Shown here one piece after another: positions 45,650 to 58,800 of a stretch of DNA of 64,000 nucleotides (within the stretch, counting starts at the first letter, position 1; each line of letters starts with the position of its first letter). Source of the DNA: Varroa destructor (taxonomy: Eukaryota > Arthropoda > Arachnida > Mesostigmata > Varroidae); assembly GCF_002443255.2 (NCBI RefSeq), contig NW_019211457.1, positions 20,781,497 through 20,845,496 on the forward strand, read 5' to 3'. The notes beneath the pieces are model-generated. The model did not search any database and was not told the DNA's origin. It saw only the letters and a list, made by a program, of their open reading frames with translations. Made by a program: the position numbers and the translations under genes.

Positions 45650-48600
45650 CATAGCTAAAAAAAATGTGTTTTCCTTGGTATTAGAAATGGGTTTCCATAT
45701 GAACTTGTTGACTCGTTAAACATTCTAGATAAAAGCATGTAAATAATAATTAATAAAGATAAAGCAAGTTCGGTCTATATATATTCTTTCATTAATGCCA
45801 AGCGTGCTGCTCGTGAAACTAATAAAAAAGTCGGGTTCCTAAATAATAAAAGTTTATTGAAAATCGTAATGGCTAAAATGAATGCGAGATGCGCACAACC
45901 ACCTATGCGAACTAAACTCCATTGAGGATATATTAACATTAGACTTCTGAAGATTTCATGAACGAATATTTTCTCTACGTTTAAAATGTACAAAGTATCA
46001 GAAGTCCTGGAGTCTACATGTCAGTGACTACCTCCAACAATAATTATTTACCCTTTGTGTTATCTATTTCGGTACACAATCGTAGGTCGTTGCCGTGGAG
46101 TTTACAGAAAAGAAGCATAGAAGAGTGAACAGAAGCATACAAATACGTGAGATATACTTATCGAAACGACACAGCTTTGCGTTGTTGGTTTCCAGCGCAG
46201 TTGTTGAACGCAGGTACTGCTAACCGCGTTCAAGGACTACAATTTAAACCTAAATTCCTTTTATTATAAAACATATAAAGGATAGGCAACTTCCAGGCTT
46301 ATACCATTCCACACTTTACAACCTACACCTCTGGCACAGAGCTTCCCGCAGGCCCATGGTCCATGGTATTTTCGTTGCTGCGCCTATGTTATCACTGTAT
46401 TGTGCGAGGTTTTTCTTTTTTCTCATATCGTAAACGGTCAATAGTTACTTTCGACACATTTCACTTGATCACTGTATCGTACTGGTTAAGGCGCGGTTCT
46501 CTGTTCGCCAGCAGCTGAACTCGCTTTCGTTTATACCTGCCTAGCTCTATGGTTCGCTTGAGATATGTCAACTACTTTCCATGAGTTTACATTATTGTCA
46601 TTAAAATTTAGACCTATCTTTGGTCGCCACAGTTTTCATGGTGGATTTTTTTGATAGCTGAAATGCTGGGTGGAACTTGTATACCACTTGTTGTAATGTT
46701 TAACAGGGCTTCGACATCCTGGTAGGTTTGCACGGCCAAAACTACTACTGGCAAGATGTCCTTTTCCACTATTATTTTTCGTACATTAACATTTTTAATG
46801 ATCCTAGATTCTCAATGTTTATTGAAATGTTATCTACATACCCCTCAAAGATTCCCTCTTCAATACCCAATGCTTTAAGGAGTACTCTGAGCACGCAATC
46901 TTAAAATTTATCAGAGGGTGGTTTGAGAGAAAGTTTTTTGTTAGTCATTGCCGCGACGACTGCAAGAGAGATACGATCAACCTTTCGTTTTAGTTGCGAA
47001 AGAAGCCTGCTCCACTTTAGCCGCGTCGTGGTCGGTAGCACCAGTCCACTAGTATTCCAGATACACACTGCAATCTCCTGACACCATTTACGATTTTATT
47101 CAGTTCTAGCGCCAGTACCATCCCAGTCTCCGATTAAATATCGAATTCTAACCGCGTAATACAATGCAATGAGTATTTTGTACATTTTTGTGTCATATAG
47201 ATATTGCCGATTTGCTTTAACCTACCAACTGGCAATTATTGATTGTATCACAGATATAGCTTCTATATAGATCGTTAAAAAAAAAGTGTTAAACTATATG
47301 CAAAAATATTTGGTAAAGACACATTATGGAATGAGTGTGTTTGTCAAGTATAATAATTCACTGATACATACTAATATATTGCTAGGATATTACATATAAT
47401 AATATATGTATAATATATTACAAGGGTATCCAATGGAATTTGAAGCTGAACTTTTGAACTACGAACCAGTGACAGACGAAACTTGGCTAGTATACTCTAC
47501 TTTTTCAGAAACTTGTAGGTGAAAACCGGCTGAGTTTATTACAACAGAAATGAGTCTAGATGATATCCTTTAGTTTTGAAAAGTTCCGAAAAAATATCCT
47601 TTAGTTTTGAAAATCGACGTTTCTTCTGCCTCGAAAGCCACAATGCTTCAGAAATTCATCGGAGATTCATGAAGATACCAAAATGCTAATATAAACATCA
47701 GTATTGCTAGCTACTTGTTGGTTTAATTATAAAACGGCTCTTTTTAAAACATACATAAAAATATAATAAATGTATACATCACATGACTATAACATGTATT
47801 TAAGCTTTTTAGAAAATTTGGTGCAAAAGAGAATGAAGTCCTTGAGAGAGGCAGTTTGAAGACAGGAAGTTTTTGATTTGAACGAGGACAAAGCTCAATT
47901 GAAAAAAAGAACCGTTTTGAGTGTAAATTGAAAGTAATAACTATAATAGGGTGTATTATTACAACAGTTAGGGGTCAAATTGTTTAAGTGGCAATCAGGG
48001 TTTCTAGAACAATGTGGCTCTACAGAGAAACGTATGCTCAACAAGGCAGATTAAATTATAAAATCGGAGTCTGTCTCAACCTGTATCAAAGCAACCTTGA
48101 TCATCGACACATCCGCAATGGACATCATTTGCCACTATGTCAAGTTTTTAAGGGATCTCATACACTTCGGTAAGGCTGAAACTCCCGTGTAAGGAATACT
48201 ATTGCTATCAATCTTTAAATATAGAATAAACTCACAATGGCTTGTGTAAGATAATTATTCCATAAAAGATTGCACATAAGACAGCTTTAGGAACGATCGC
48301 ACAAAGATCTGGCTTTATCAGATTCGACCCACCTTAATAGCTCAGGTAGTCGGAAAGGTTTAATAGCGCCTGACTGTATTGCCAAACCTGCAGAAATGCT
48401 ACCCACCCTAAAATTCCTGGCTAAAGCTTTCAAGGCAGTGTGCCGGATCACAATTTGTAAGCAAGAAAATGCCTCAAAAAGTATATTCTCCTAATGGAGG
48501 CCAAGAGTCAACCTAAAATAGCTCCCTTATCGTTAAAAAGAGCCTATCGCGTACGTTCTTTAACTCACGCAAAGTTGCAACGATTCCTTAGGTAGCGCCT

Positions 48601-49800
48601 TTTTGCTTAGCAGCCCGCGCTTAAAGCAAAAGTCCAATGTGGATGAAGTATTACAGTGCTATGGAGACCTCGCTTTAATAAAGGTGGGAGACCGGCCAGG
48701 CGCAGAACAAGCTCCCGAAAAATGGTACTGTACTAGCGCCTTGGCGGGCTGCATCATTGAATGAACATGTCCGTGCTGGCATTATACTGTTCGGAAGCCC
48801 TGTACTAGCTTTGGATGGACTACGTTAATAGAATCATCCATCATCTAACTAGTGTAGCTCCTTTCATACATAAATCACAATTCTTCTTCTCGTACCACCG
48901 AAAAGCCACCGATTAAGACGATCTTACTAGAAATGCGGAAAATCTGTATGAACTAGTGCTTATAATACAATCCTAAAAAATAGGGTAAGACATTTTTACA
49001 AAGTAGAGGCGAAGTCGCACAGACTAGTACAACATATATTAAACGGCCCAACCATAGCCCTATAGCTTAATTCACGGTAATTTTAGCACCCTTTCTTCAC
49101 ACTTAATGGCTTTTATGGGTGCAACCAATTTCGTGCGGATTAGTTAGAAGTATTGTGCTGCGCAGCGCCCCCTAGTGTCTCTAAGAGGCTTCAATATTGA
49201 GCCGACGGAATGTACAGTATTTCGCAAATAGCTAAGTTAGTACTTTACTAACAGTGCGATCTTATGATGCATACAGATCAGTTGTATCTCACACCTTTAG
49301 TCGCTGTATCTGAAGCACTTACCAACACACCAGAAATTAATAAATTCTCGCGATTGAATATTATTATATATTTTCAGTATTGTGTTCCATTTGTCTGTTA
49401 ACTATGTTAATATATGTGGCAATCTTTACTACATAAAACGAATGATCTATAATCTAATTTGACTTTATTAATGCTATATTATACTGCGTATATATCTGCC
49501 GTGTGTAGCCAACACAAGTAAGCATACTTTCATAAAAAAAAAACAGTCTGTTATACCATACGACATCACTAAGAAAACTGAATCGCGTTGTTAGCATGCA
49601 CCATTATCACGGTATAGAAATTCATTCGGTGTCAGGCATGCCGGAAAAAAGTTTGTCCTGGACAAGAAGAACTTTGTTGACTCACGGAAGCTATAGGAAT
49701 TTTCGCGAAATCTCTTCGCACGGTAAGCCTGAATCGTTAATATTTGTCTACTGATATATATTTCGCGGTTCAGGATGCTTAGCTTGAATCGCTGCCAAAA
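45650..49800. other. Intergenic region between the convergent RpS14 and WASHC4 3' ends
   Basis: No intact gene is recognised. Two patches look like decayed coding sequence: minus strand about 46614-47050 (listed separately) and a 60-codon plus-strand frame without ATG at about 48560-48750. The latter reads coding-like but matches nothing I recognise. The remainder is AT-rich. Confidence 0.4.
46614..47050 (-). pseudogene. Decayed coding-like patch, identity unknown
   Basis: Minus-strand translation gives protein-like stretches in two frames, broken by stops and a frameshift. One contains LLKALGIEEGIFEGYVDNIS and the next, in another frame, runs for about 50 residues from IIVEKDILPVVVLAVQTYQD. 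The first faintly recalls the short helical N-terminal segment of CCDC43-type proteins, but the resemblance is weak and does not continue. There is no ATG, intron model or intact frame, so it is either a pseudogene fragment or chance. Confidence 0.2.
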
Positions 49801-49804
49801 CGCA

Positions 49805-49810
49805 TTTATT
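49805..49810 (-). terminator. WASHC4 polyadenylation signal
   Basis: AATAAA on the minus strand lies about 46 bases beyond the WASHC4 stop codon. Confidence 0.5.
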
Positions 49811-49855
49811 TCTGGCTCATCCTGATGTAGTTAAATTACTACGATTTTGCACGAG

Positions 49856-52800
49856 TTAATTGATTTTAAAGAAAATTCTTGCTGACGTAAATAAATAACT
49901 AAGTAATCTAAATTCTTTACGGTACGCATCAATTCGTTTGTTTGTCAAACTCGTCGTTTGCGCTAGTTTCTCATCTCCAGCTCCTGTCGATGCGGCTTGA
50001 CTCGCTGACAATTCCTGAAACCGATGTCAATTAGATCCAGTAGCAACAACTATTAGATTGTTAAGTAACTAAAAGAAACTGCATAAGAATGCTTTCGTGT
50101 CTCTTCTTAACGGGAATAATAAAAGCTCGGTAATAAGTAGTCAAATCTTTAAGTGGTTTTTTCGACAAAGTATTCATTTCAATGGCAAGCTCCTTTATAA
50201 CAAGCGAAACTTAATAATGAAAGCAATGTCTTTAGAAAAACCCTTCCAGGGCCGCAGAAAGCACTAAACATTTTGCCATAATATCACATAAGGATTAGCT
50301 TTAGGATAGAAATACCAAAATAACTATTGTAAGGAAGACTTATTTTGCTACAGATCTGAAATCAAAACAAAAGTTGGTTATAATAATTCTATTACTCTCA
50401 TTACGAGTGACGGTTAGTATGGAAAGGTCTATTGTTAAGCTAGTCTGGCTCTTTTTCTATTCTGCAACGATTTTTGGAAGATTAAAATATATAAGATGTA
50501 AAGTACGCAAAACACTAGAGCATATTTTAATGCAAAACTATGAGCTTTAAGTTACTGTGAAGACAAATTAATTTTCTCCACTATAGCGGTGCAGTTACGG
50601 CTTCTTTCAGCAGAAGCCTAAATGATACATTGACAACATTACTAGCTTTGTTTTCCATTAGGAACGCTGGGGAGAATTTATTGAAGTTGCTTGAACGAGT
50701 ACAATTACCAATTTTCTTCGAGATGCGGTTCCGTGACATCAAAATTCTTACTGCAAATTTTTGCGCACTCTTGAAGTTCAAATATAGGAAGATCCTTGAG
50801 TATGCATATATATGATTTCAGATCCTTTAGTTATTGATGATTTTTTTACTTTTAGTTGGCGCATAGATTTGGTAAACCTCTGGTTGACAAAATCAAATAC
50901 CGGTAGTCCGTGTTTCTTCAACAACATATACTTTATGACCGGCGTGAATAACAGGAAACATTTACAGTAAAGTTTTTTCAATTTCCTTAAACCCAAAAGT
51001 TAAAATGTTTTCGCCAAGGGTTGGTCGAAGAGTGAATATTTTTATCTCGAAGCGTTCAAGTCGGTGTGAAGTACACAAAAAAGGAAATATGTCTCTTTTA
51101 TTTCTTTTTAGGAGAAAATGTATATGTTTTTTAGGATCAACAGAGAGGTGATTCTTAAGACATCGATTTTTGTCATTATGCAAGTACACTGTGGTCTATA
51201 TACAGAGCAGGGCATTCAAATTTGGTCAAACCTTTGGGGCTTGTTTTACGTGCCGTGCGTTCATCAGTCATTTTTGGTAACAGAAGAAAGTCAGTTTTCT
51301 GTAGGACAAAATGACAAACTCGTCATCGTGGAAAACAGTACATCGCCTTCAGAATTTGAACAAAGATGGCACAGTGTCTTCACACGAGACAAATTTCATT
51401 AATATTTCAAATTTATTTATAAATTCAAATAAAAAAATAATTTCGAAATTGACAATCTAGATAATTGTCCAGTCGAGGCCCATTGAAAGATTCTCAATTG
51501 GCTTATTTTTAAGAGGGTCGAAAATGTATAAAAGTGACGCAAGACACTATTTTCAATACACTTAAACCCTTTATAGAGGCATAAACGACCTTTTCAGAGA
51601 GAGGAATATCTATTGTTAAATGGGTTGCAGCGTGGAGTTTTTTTGGGACCTTTTACACCTTTTGGCCATTTCAAGCCCTAGCACTTTTGGGACTTCCAGT
51701 TTAAAAATTCAACTTTACTAATAATTTCCTGCGTGTGAAGTACTTGAGCCGCATTGTAACAAACCTACACCTATCAATATGATTTGACCCACGGTTACCA
51801 TTAAAAACTTATTTTGCGGATTAAAAAAAATTAATTGAAATTGATTAGTAAGTGGTTTAGGTGCCGGGTTGAAGCTGCTGCCGCGGTGAATAGCGATTAT
51901 AATGAATAAGCATCAAAGTCAAGAATGGCCCTTTTAGTACACGCATAAAATATCGTCGACATACTTGTTTTGGTTTAGATACAGTACTACAAACAATTCA
52001 TTAGCAACCGTCCTGACTTATACTCGACATTCTATACATAGTCCACATTTCCTTCTATGTAGCAGACATAAATGAGAATGGCAAACTTGATCGAACGTGA
52101 CATTTGTCTCGCAATCGCAGTAAGAGCAACAAACTCCTGCCTAAATATAACTCTTTATTATCATATAAACTACTATGTAACCGCGCATCACGCATTTACA
52201 GAATCGTATCTGCCATGGCGGAACATCAGACAACTAAACAGAAACCCTGTTTATATTATATTTACCGTCTGTAAATGGCGAGCAGATGGTTAAGCACTAT
52301 AATATTCTATGAGTACTGTTATCTCTCAATAAAATATGCCAATATTAGATAAACTTTATGGACACAGAAATGAAGCATCGAAAACATATGAAATATTTAT
52401 AAGCAACTCATTAATAGGCAATGCTTGATCGGTATTTTGCATTCATTAAATTTCATTTAAGCCCGATTCGAACTTTTTTAGGGCTCTTACCGACAGCAAA
52501 AAAATGTGGCTCATCATGTTATATTTTACTTTGTGCGAATTATTAGTCAACTTATCCTTTCACCGCACATCGCCTAGCCATTAGTGATAGACATATATAT
52601 TGATCAAGGCAAGTTTATGTAGTATATTGTATAAATTTAACCGTTTATAAATTTTTTGTAATAATAATATATAAATAAAATAATCTGCGATTAGCTGCCA
52701 CGTTTAATCATAGACTTAGCTGCAAACGAATACGATGTTCGATAAATCGGATATTAGAATACCTTTCTGTATTTTTCCTCAACGGCCTGGAACCAATGAA

Positions 52801-55800
52801 GTCCATCGAAATCACCGAACTGACGCGTTAGTCTAAGAGTGAACGCAACGCCAATAGCAAAACCATCATCTGTCAACAGCGCATCGTTCTGCAATATTAA
52901 TCGCTTACAATGTTATTTACTAGACGGATGGCCACGTGTTAAGAGTGAAAATTTAATGGCATTTAAAATGACGCATGCGCTAGCAATATCATTTCTTGCA
53001 TAACACAGTTTCTGCTAGTTTATTCCACATATTAACATACGAAATGCGTATTATGCATGACTTTTAGGAGACTAAATTATGTGACTACTGACTATCACCT
53101 TATTTTTACGGTTGACCCTCTCACGACCCTGAATAAGGTGCTCAACAAAAGATAGTGTTAACGATGGAATTAATATATAGAAATGACGTAGGTGAGAGTT
53201 GTTCTCCTGTAACAGAGTCGAATGCGATATAAAATAATTACTATATTGTTGTCGTAAATACAGCATAACGGAAAAGCGTTGCTAGCAATGCCTTATTCAC
53301 AGGCTACATTATAGAACAAAGCTTCTGCTAAAAATCTTTAAGGAAACGTATAATTTACATAAAACTGCTAAAAATTCAAAAACCTGTAAATCATAATACC
53401 TCGCAGAAGGGACCCTCAAAGGCTTCAACCAGAAGTCGCAGGTGATCAGGAACTCTTCCAACATTATTAGCCCCCCCATCCACGCCTTGTCGATTTAAGA
53501 GGCCCGCCACTGTTGTGTCAACCTGATCGGCTGCTGCTGATACCTGAGAAATTTAATACATAACATGAAACTGCATTTTTTACATTTCTATACTTTTTAG
53601 CTAAGTGTTATCATTAAATAGGTATAAAATTTTCGCTTGCTTTTTGGCAAAAAACAGCCTCGAACTGCATTCACTGGTTCTGATGTACTTTCAAGGTTCA
53701 CGAAGTAAAACCTACTTTGAATATCCAGTAAGTCTCCTTAATACTACATATGTCATCCGATAACGTCTGCTTCCTTCAGTATAATTATATGTAATTACAA
53801 TTTATTTAATTTTACTTTACAATTGTAGTAATAGAACTAATTTAAGTTTACAATTAAATAAAATTTACAAACATTTGGGGAGCTGTGGATAATCAATAAC
53901 GCCACAATAAAACGCCTAAATAAATAAATAGCGTGTTCAAGAACACCTACGCGTTTCAAAAATCGTTATTTCCAAACGTTTTTTTTACAACTGTTAGCAT
54001 ATTTATTTTACATACTTACCTCTGCTACAACTGCAAGCCGATTTGTTTTGCTCCGAGAAAAACATGTATATTTCTTAAATAGTCATTTTAATGCTTAATA
54101 ATGAAATCACAGCAATAATATTTACCCTATTTTTTCCAGCTTGCAGATAAATAGAAAGTGGCTTACACCATACAGGGAAGAAAGTTCACCGAGTGAACAT
54201 TTTACTATATAAAAAAGTATTTTGATGGTTGGTTTTGGTATATCAGGAAAAAAGAGTTAATGTGGAAGATAGGTCTGAACAAATTTATACATTTTGATTT
54301 TAGAATTCTTTGATTTACTTTTCCGGCTTTGGTGATCACTATATTTTTTAAACATAATCAAGAACGACTCTCAAAGTGCTTATATGTAGGAGATTATGGT
54401 AGTATCTAGTGGTTCTTATAAGGCACGAGACCAAATTAACCGATGACTTCGTGCCACATCTTCACATACTGCATATCAACGTACGATTTTTTTCCATATC
54501 GTGGTCACGTCGCGTCTTCACAACATAAATATATTTAAAGATACAATTATCTTACATCTTTGCTGTCTTTCCATTGCGTCTTTTTGAGCAGTTCAACAAA
54601 TGTTGCTGCCTTGCCATCCGGCAGTAAGGCGTTGGCCCTTGCAGCATGTTCAAGAACACCTGCGCGTAGCATACGCACGTAGCCCATCGCGTTTCCAATA
54701 CTGCAACATTAGTACAATATGTCGACTAGTTATGCATACTAGCCAAGCAAGGCAAAAAGTCCTCAAAATTTGTGTTCTCTACGTTCACACTCAACTGTTG
54801 AACTCTTCGACCAAGGCTATAAAAAAACTTCTAAATTACACTTAATGCTTTTACACAACAATTCTAAACGTAACTTTTTCACCTAAAGTGCCTTGTAGGT
54901 CAAAAGTTTACTACTGATGGACCACTAGTGGGCTATTTTAGCAGCATTCAAAATAAACATAATGTGCCATTGCTAAATTTTTTGTACCACGTAAGGAGAT
55001 GTCGAAGCACATCCAAACGAGTGTGACCCTCCGAAGTGACCCCTAGCTCTCGGATAGATTTACAGATCTTCTCAGCTCGATCGAATGGATATTTTTGTTG
55101 TAGAGCATCCTTGTGATCGCGAAAATGTGCGATATCACTGTGAAAAAATATACATAAGTATAAGAAAGTGGAACGTATGGCTTGATGAATATATAACTTT
55201 TAAGTGCAGCGTGTACGAAAGAAATGCGTTCTTGCGTTTCCTGTAACGATGTGTAAGCATAAGGTTAATGAAATATAACATATAATGATATCTTAGGAGT
55301 AACATCTAACAATAATTTTGTAATGCTGGACAAGTTAAAAAGTAGGTCTTGTGTCGCTACAATACTAACTGTGTATATTTAATATGTAACCCCAAAACAC
55401 TGCTTTTGAAACATCAAATCTATAACATCTTGCAGAAAAATATGAATTTCACTTCACCTTTCTTTTGCTTGCTTATGCAATAAGCAAAATGTATAGTATT
55501 ATTAGTATCACTATTGTGATATGTTGCTGTAGTTAAGGCGTGTTGATTTAATTTTTAATCTCTAAAAAACCTTAAGACCCCATTTAAATAAACAAAAATC
55601 AAGAGATAATAGCCTACCTGAGGAGCCTCGACTTAATTTGCTCATCAAACAGGAATTGCGAAAGTGCCGTAAACTGGACCTTCAAGTACCTGCAAAAAGC
55701 ATTTTTTGCAAAGCGATTTTATGTGGCCTAACAACATTCTGCTAAACTCACTTGATTATTTTGGATAATTATTGCTATTATTGTTGATTTTTGTTAATTG

Positions 55801-58800
55801 TGCGTTTTGTACATTATTAACAGCTCATAAATCATCTTTAGCTGCTGCTTATTAACATCAAGGAAATGGATGCGGCTCAATCTCAGAGGCTTGTACGGTT
55901 ACTTTGGGGTGAATTGTATCTGTGTTACATACCTGTAAGTTTGTAGCAATTAATCAATTACGGCTGTATATTCATGTCATAGCAAGTACATAGTTTCTGA
56001 CTGCATTGCTGGAGCTTTGAGGATTTCTAAGCAATAGAAAAGATCTAGAGACTTTGTTCAAAGCGTGAAGCGGCAACGCAGATCTTTAGACAGCAGTTGG
56101 GAGTGGGCCACTGCTGAAATCGTCGCGAGACGACTACGGATCACGATGTGCAATCCGAATGCTTCCTCAAAAACGAGCTTTTAGCACAATTTAATTGTGC
56201 AAAGTTCTTCGCTGTGAGATTCACCCACCAAGAAACACATATTTTATATGCTGTGAGTGAAAATGCATGTGATGGCTTTAGCCATAGAGATGCATAAATG
56301 CATAGAGAATTCGGCAAAGCACAGGGTGTCGGATGTTGCTGTCCCGTCTTCTCTTCTGAACTTCAGAGTGTTTATCTTGATCAGGTTTATTGTCAGTCCT
56401 AACTCCATGACTGTTTTGTGAAACCGTGGTAGAGTTTGCCATACCTGAAACCTGCTAGATCCGTATACACCTAAGTTGTCTACATACAGGACCACTTGTA
56501 CTGGCTTTTTTGGCTCCCTTACTTGATCCAAAAGCTGCTTCATTGAAACAGAAAATACGAGTGGGCTCAGTTTGATCCACTAAGCTTCATACAGTTTCGT
56601 GAAGGTTCGGCCGTTCTGTCAACGATCGTTACCTCATTCTCCGGTAGAAAAAAGAAGTTGATTCCAGGCCGCTGGTTTCATAGCTAGGCACGTAAGGCGA
56701 TAACACTATCCTCAACGAAGCACGGTGGATTACGGTTAATAAGCCTGGTGCATTATTTGTTATGATCATAAAACACGAAGATGTCGCTAGTAGTATGTTC
56801 TGACTCACTACTGTTCAGTGCATGACAAGGTATAGAATGGATTCGTGGTAGGTGGACGCGTTAACAGACTGCTTGCAGTACGGGTATACCTATGCAACCC
56901 AAGGTTTTCAAAGCAAAGGACACCAAGGTTGCTGCGCCTTCGTAGTTTCACCGGGCAATTCTCAGCACCTCCTTGGAGTTCAGCTCCACTGCCCAGTCTA
57001 TAATCGTCTTCGCAAACGGCTGTAATAATTGAAAGTCTCGCATGCTGGGGTCGGTTATCTAGTCGTCACTGTTGCCAGCATCTGTTTCGCGAAATACTCG
57101 ACTGGGTTACCTAAGGGCATTTTTTGAAGGGTGGCTCAGCTCGTTCTTATGGAATTAACCTGGCGAGTTAACTCGAAAATAGGTAGTACCTACACATCAA
57201 ATAATCAACTTTTCCGAAAAACCCATCACCGTCCTAGTATGTTTGTCCTTTTTGTATTTCAGGCATTCGCGACAACCGGTCTGTATAAATATTGCTGTCT
57301 GCACCGCCATTTTTTATATAGGAACACTTCTTCAACTCTCAAGGCTCTCTGGTTTTCTTGAAACAGAAAGTTTGCAACGACAGGACACATGCATGGCATT
57401 AATAAGCTGGAAAAATGTGATCACTCAATGTGGATAAAAGTAACTAACTGAATGACTAACTCTCACCTGTATACAATATTCACAGTAGTATCTGTAATGC
57501 CGGGACCATGTGTTCGAATTGAGTTAGCAACGTGCCCAATGTTGATAGTCTGTAGGTGCTTGCTGGTACTCGCCCGTTCCACAAACGTTTGCGTGTTCAT
57601 GTTGTACACGAAACGGCTCACAAACCTGTAGCGAACCAAATATTACGTATGCGTACAGTACATTACGTATCTCCTTAACATTGGCAGTCCACATGCAATA
57701 TTAGATTTGAATACAAAACGTTAAATCCATAAATTTTATGGAAATGAAGGTCCCACACATAGGACAAGGCCCACAAATCAAACATTCTTATTTCGTTATA
57801 AAGAGCGCATCCGAATAGTGCTATGTCAACTGCCTTGACGCTGGACTATATCAGGAGCTATGCCTAATTAACGTAGAATGTACAGCGTGTTCAGAAAAGC
57901 CGCCTTGCAAAGTGTTCATAAAGAGGCAACCTTACGCAACGAAGTTTATTTTAGAGGAAATGATGAGTTATTTACTTCGAATACTAATTCATGATACATG
58001 ATTGATATAATTGATATATTTTCTTTATAGACTGAATCTAAGTGTAAAAGGAAGTTCACACATTTTTAGCATAAGTAAAAAAAGACATTTTTGATAGTTG
58101 TGCTTATTCAATATAACTGCGATCCGTTTTGAGAATTGATCCGTGCCGGAAGTCCTCATGAATCAGCCTAGATGCTGTCGTCTGGGTTGTTCCAGAGATA
58201 GTCGTTAAACGGGCCACCAAAATCATCAAAAGTGCATTCTTGTTACTCTCTGTCAAGTTCTCAAGTCCCTTTAGCCTTGAACCCTCCGTGCACGATACGA
58301 GTTCGCGTGTAGGATCCTTCATATGTTCTAAGAAATGACTTACTAATTCACCTTTTATACAAAAAAATTAAAACAGGTACCAAGTTTTGGAACTAGTATC
58401 ACAACAAATGAAATAACATTCAATATTTTTAATACAATAAAATTGAACTTATCTTTGTTTGTTTCCTTATATTTTCCCTATGTACCGTATAATATGTTAT
58501 AGATGTACACACCCTTGAATATTTCGCATGACTGTGAGCACGTCAGGACCCTGATCGAGTGTTTCCGCTGGTAAATGTGATTCAATGGTCTCGGCGCCAA
58601 ATTTGAGCTGCGCAATGGCACGCATCTCGTCATACGCTCGCCAGTCATGAAGAGCTACAGTTGTCAGGTTATAAAACATTCTTTCTAGATATGTTTCCAC
58701 GGAGCGTTTCAGCCACAACTAAAAGAAATAAAAGTAGGCGTCATGTAAATGATAATACAGAAATTGAGACAACCTTGAGGTCGACTGTTTATAGAATGTA

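Noticed and set aside
50816..51189. Minus-strand frames of 72 and 75 codons in the last WASHC4 intron
   Set aside because: They lie opposite the more protein-like plus-strand segments and have no family resemblance. They are taken as shadows.
58104..58322. Extra WASHC4 exon
   Set aside because: The flanking exons join each other in phase and continue the family sequence without a gap, so this frame cannot be a constitutive exon.
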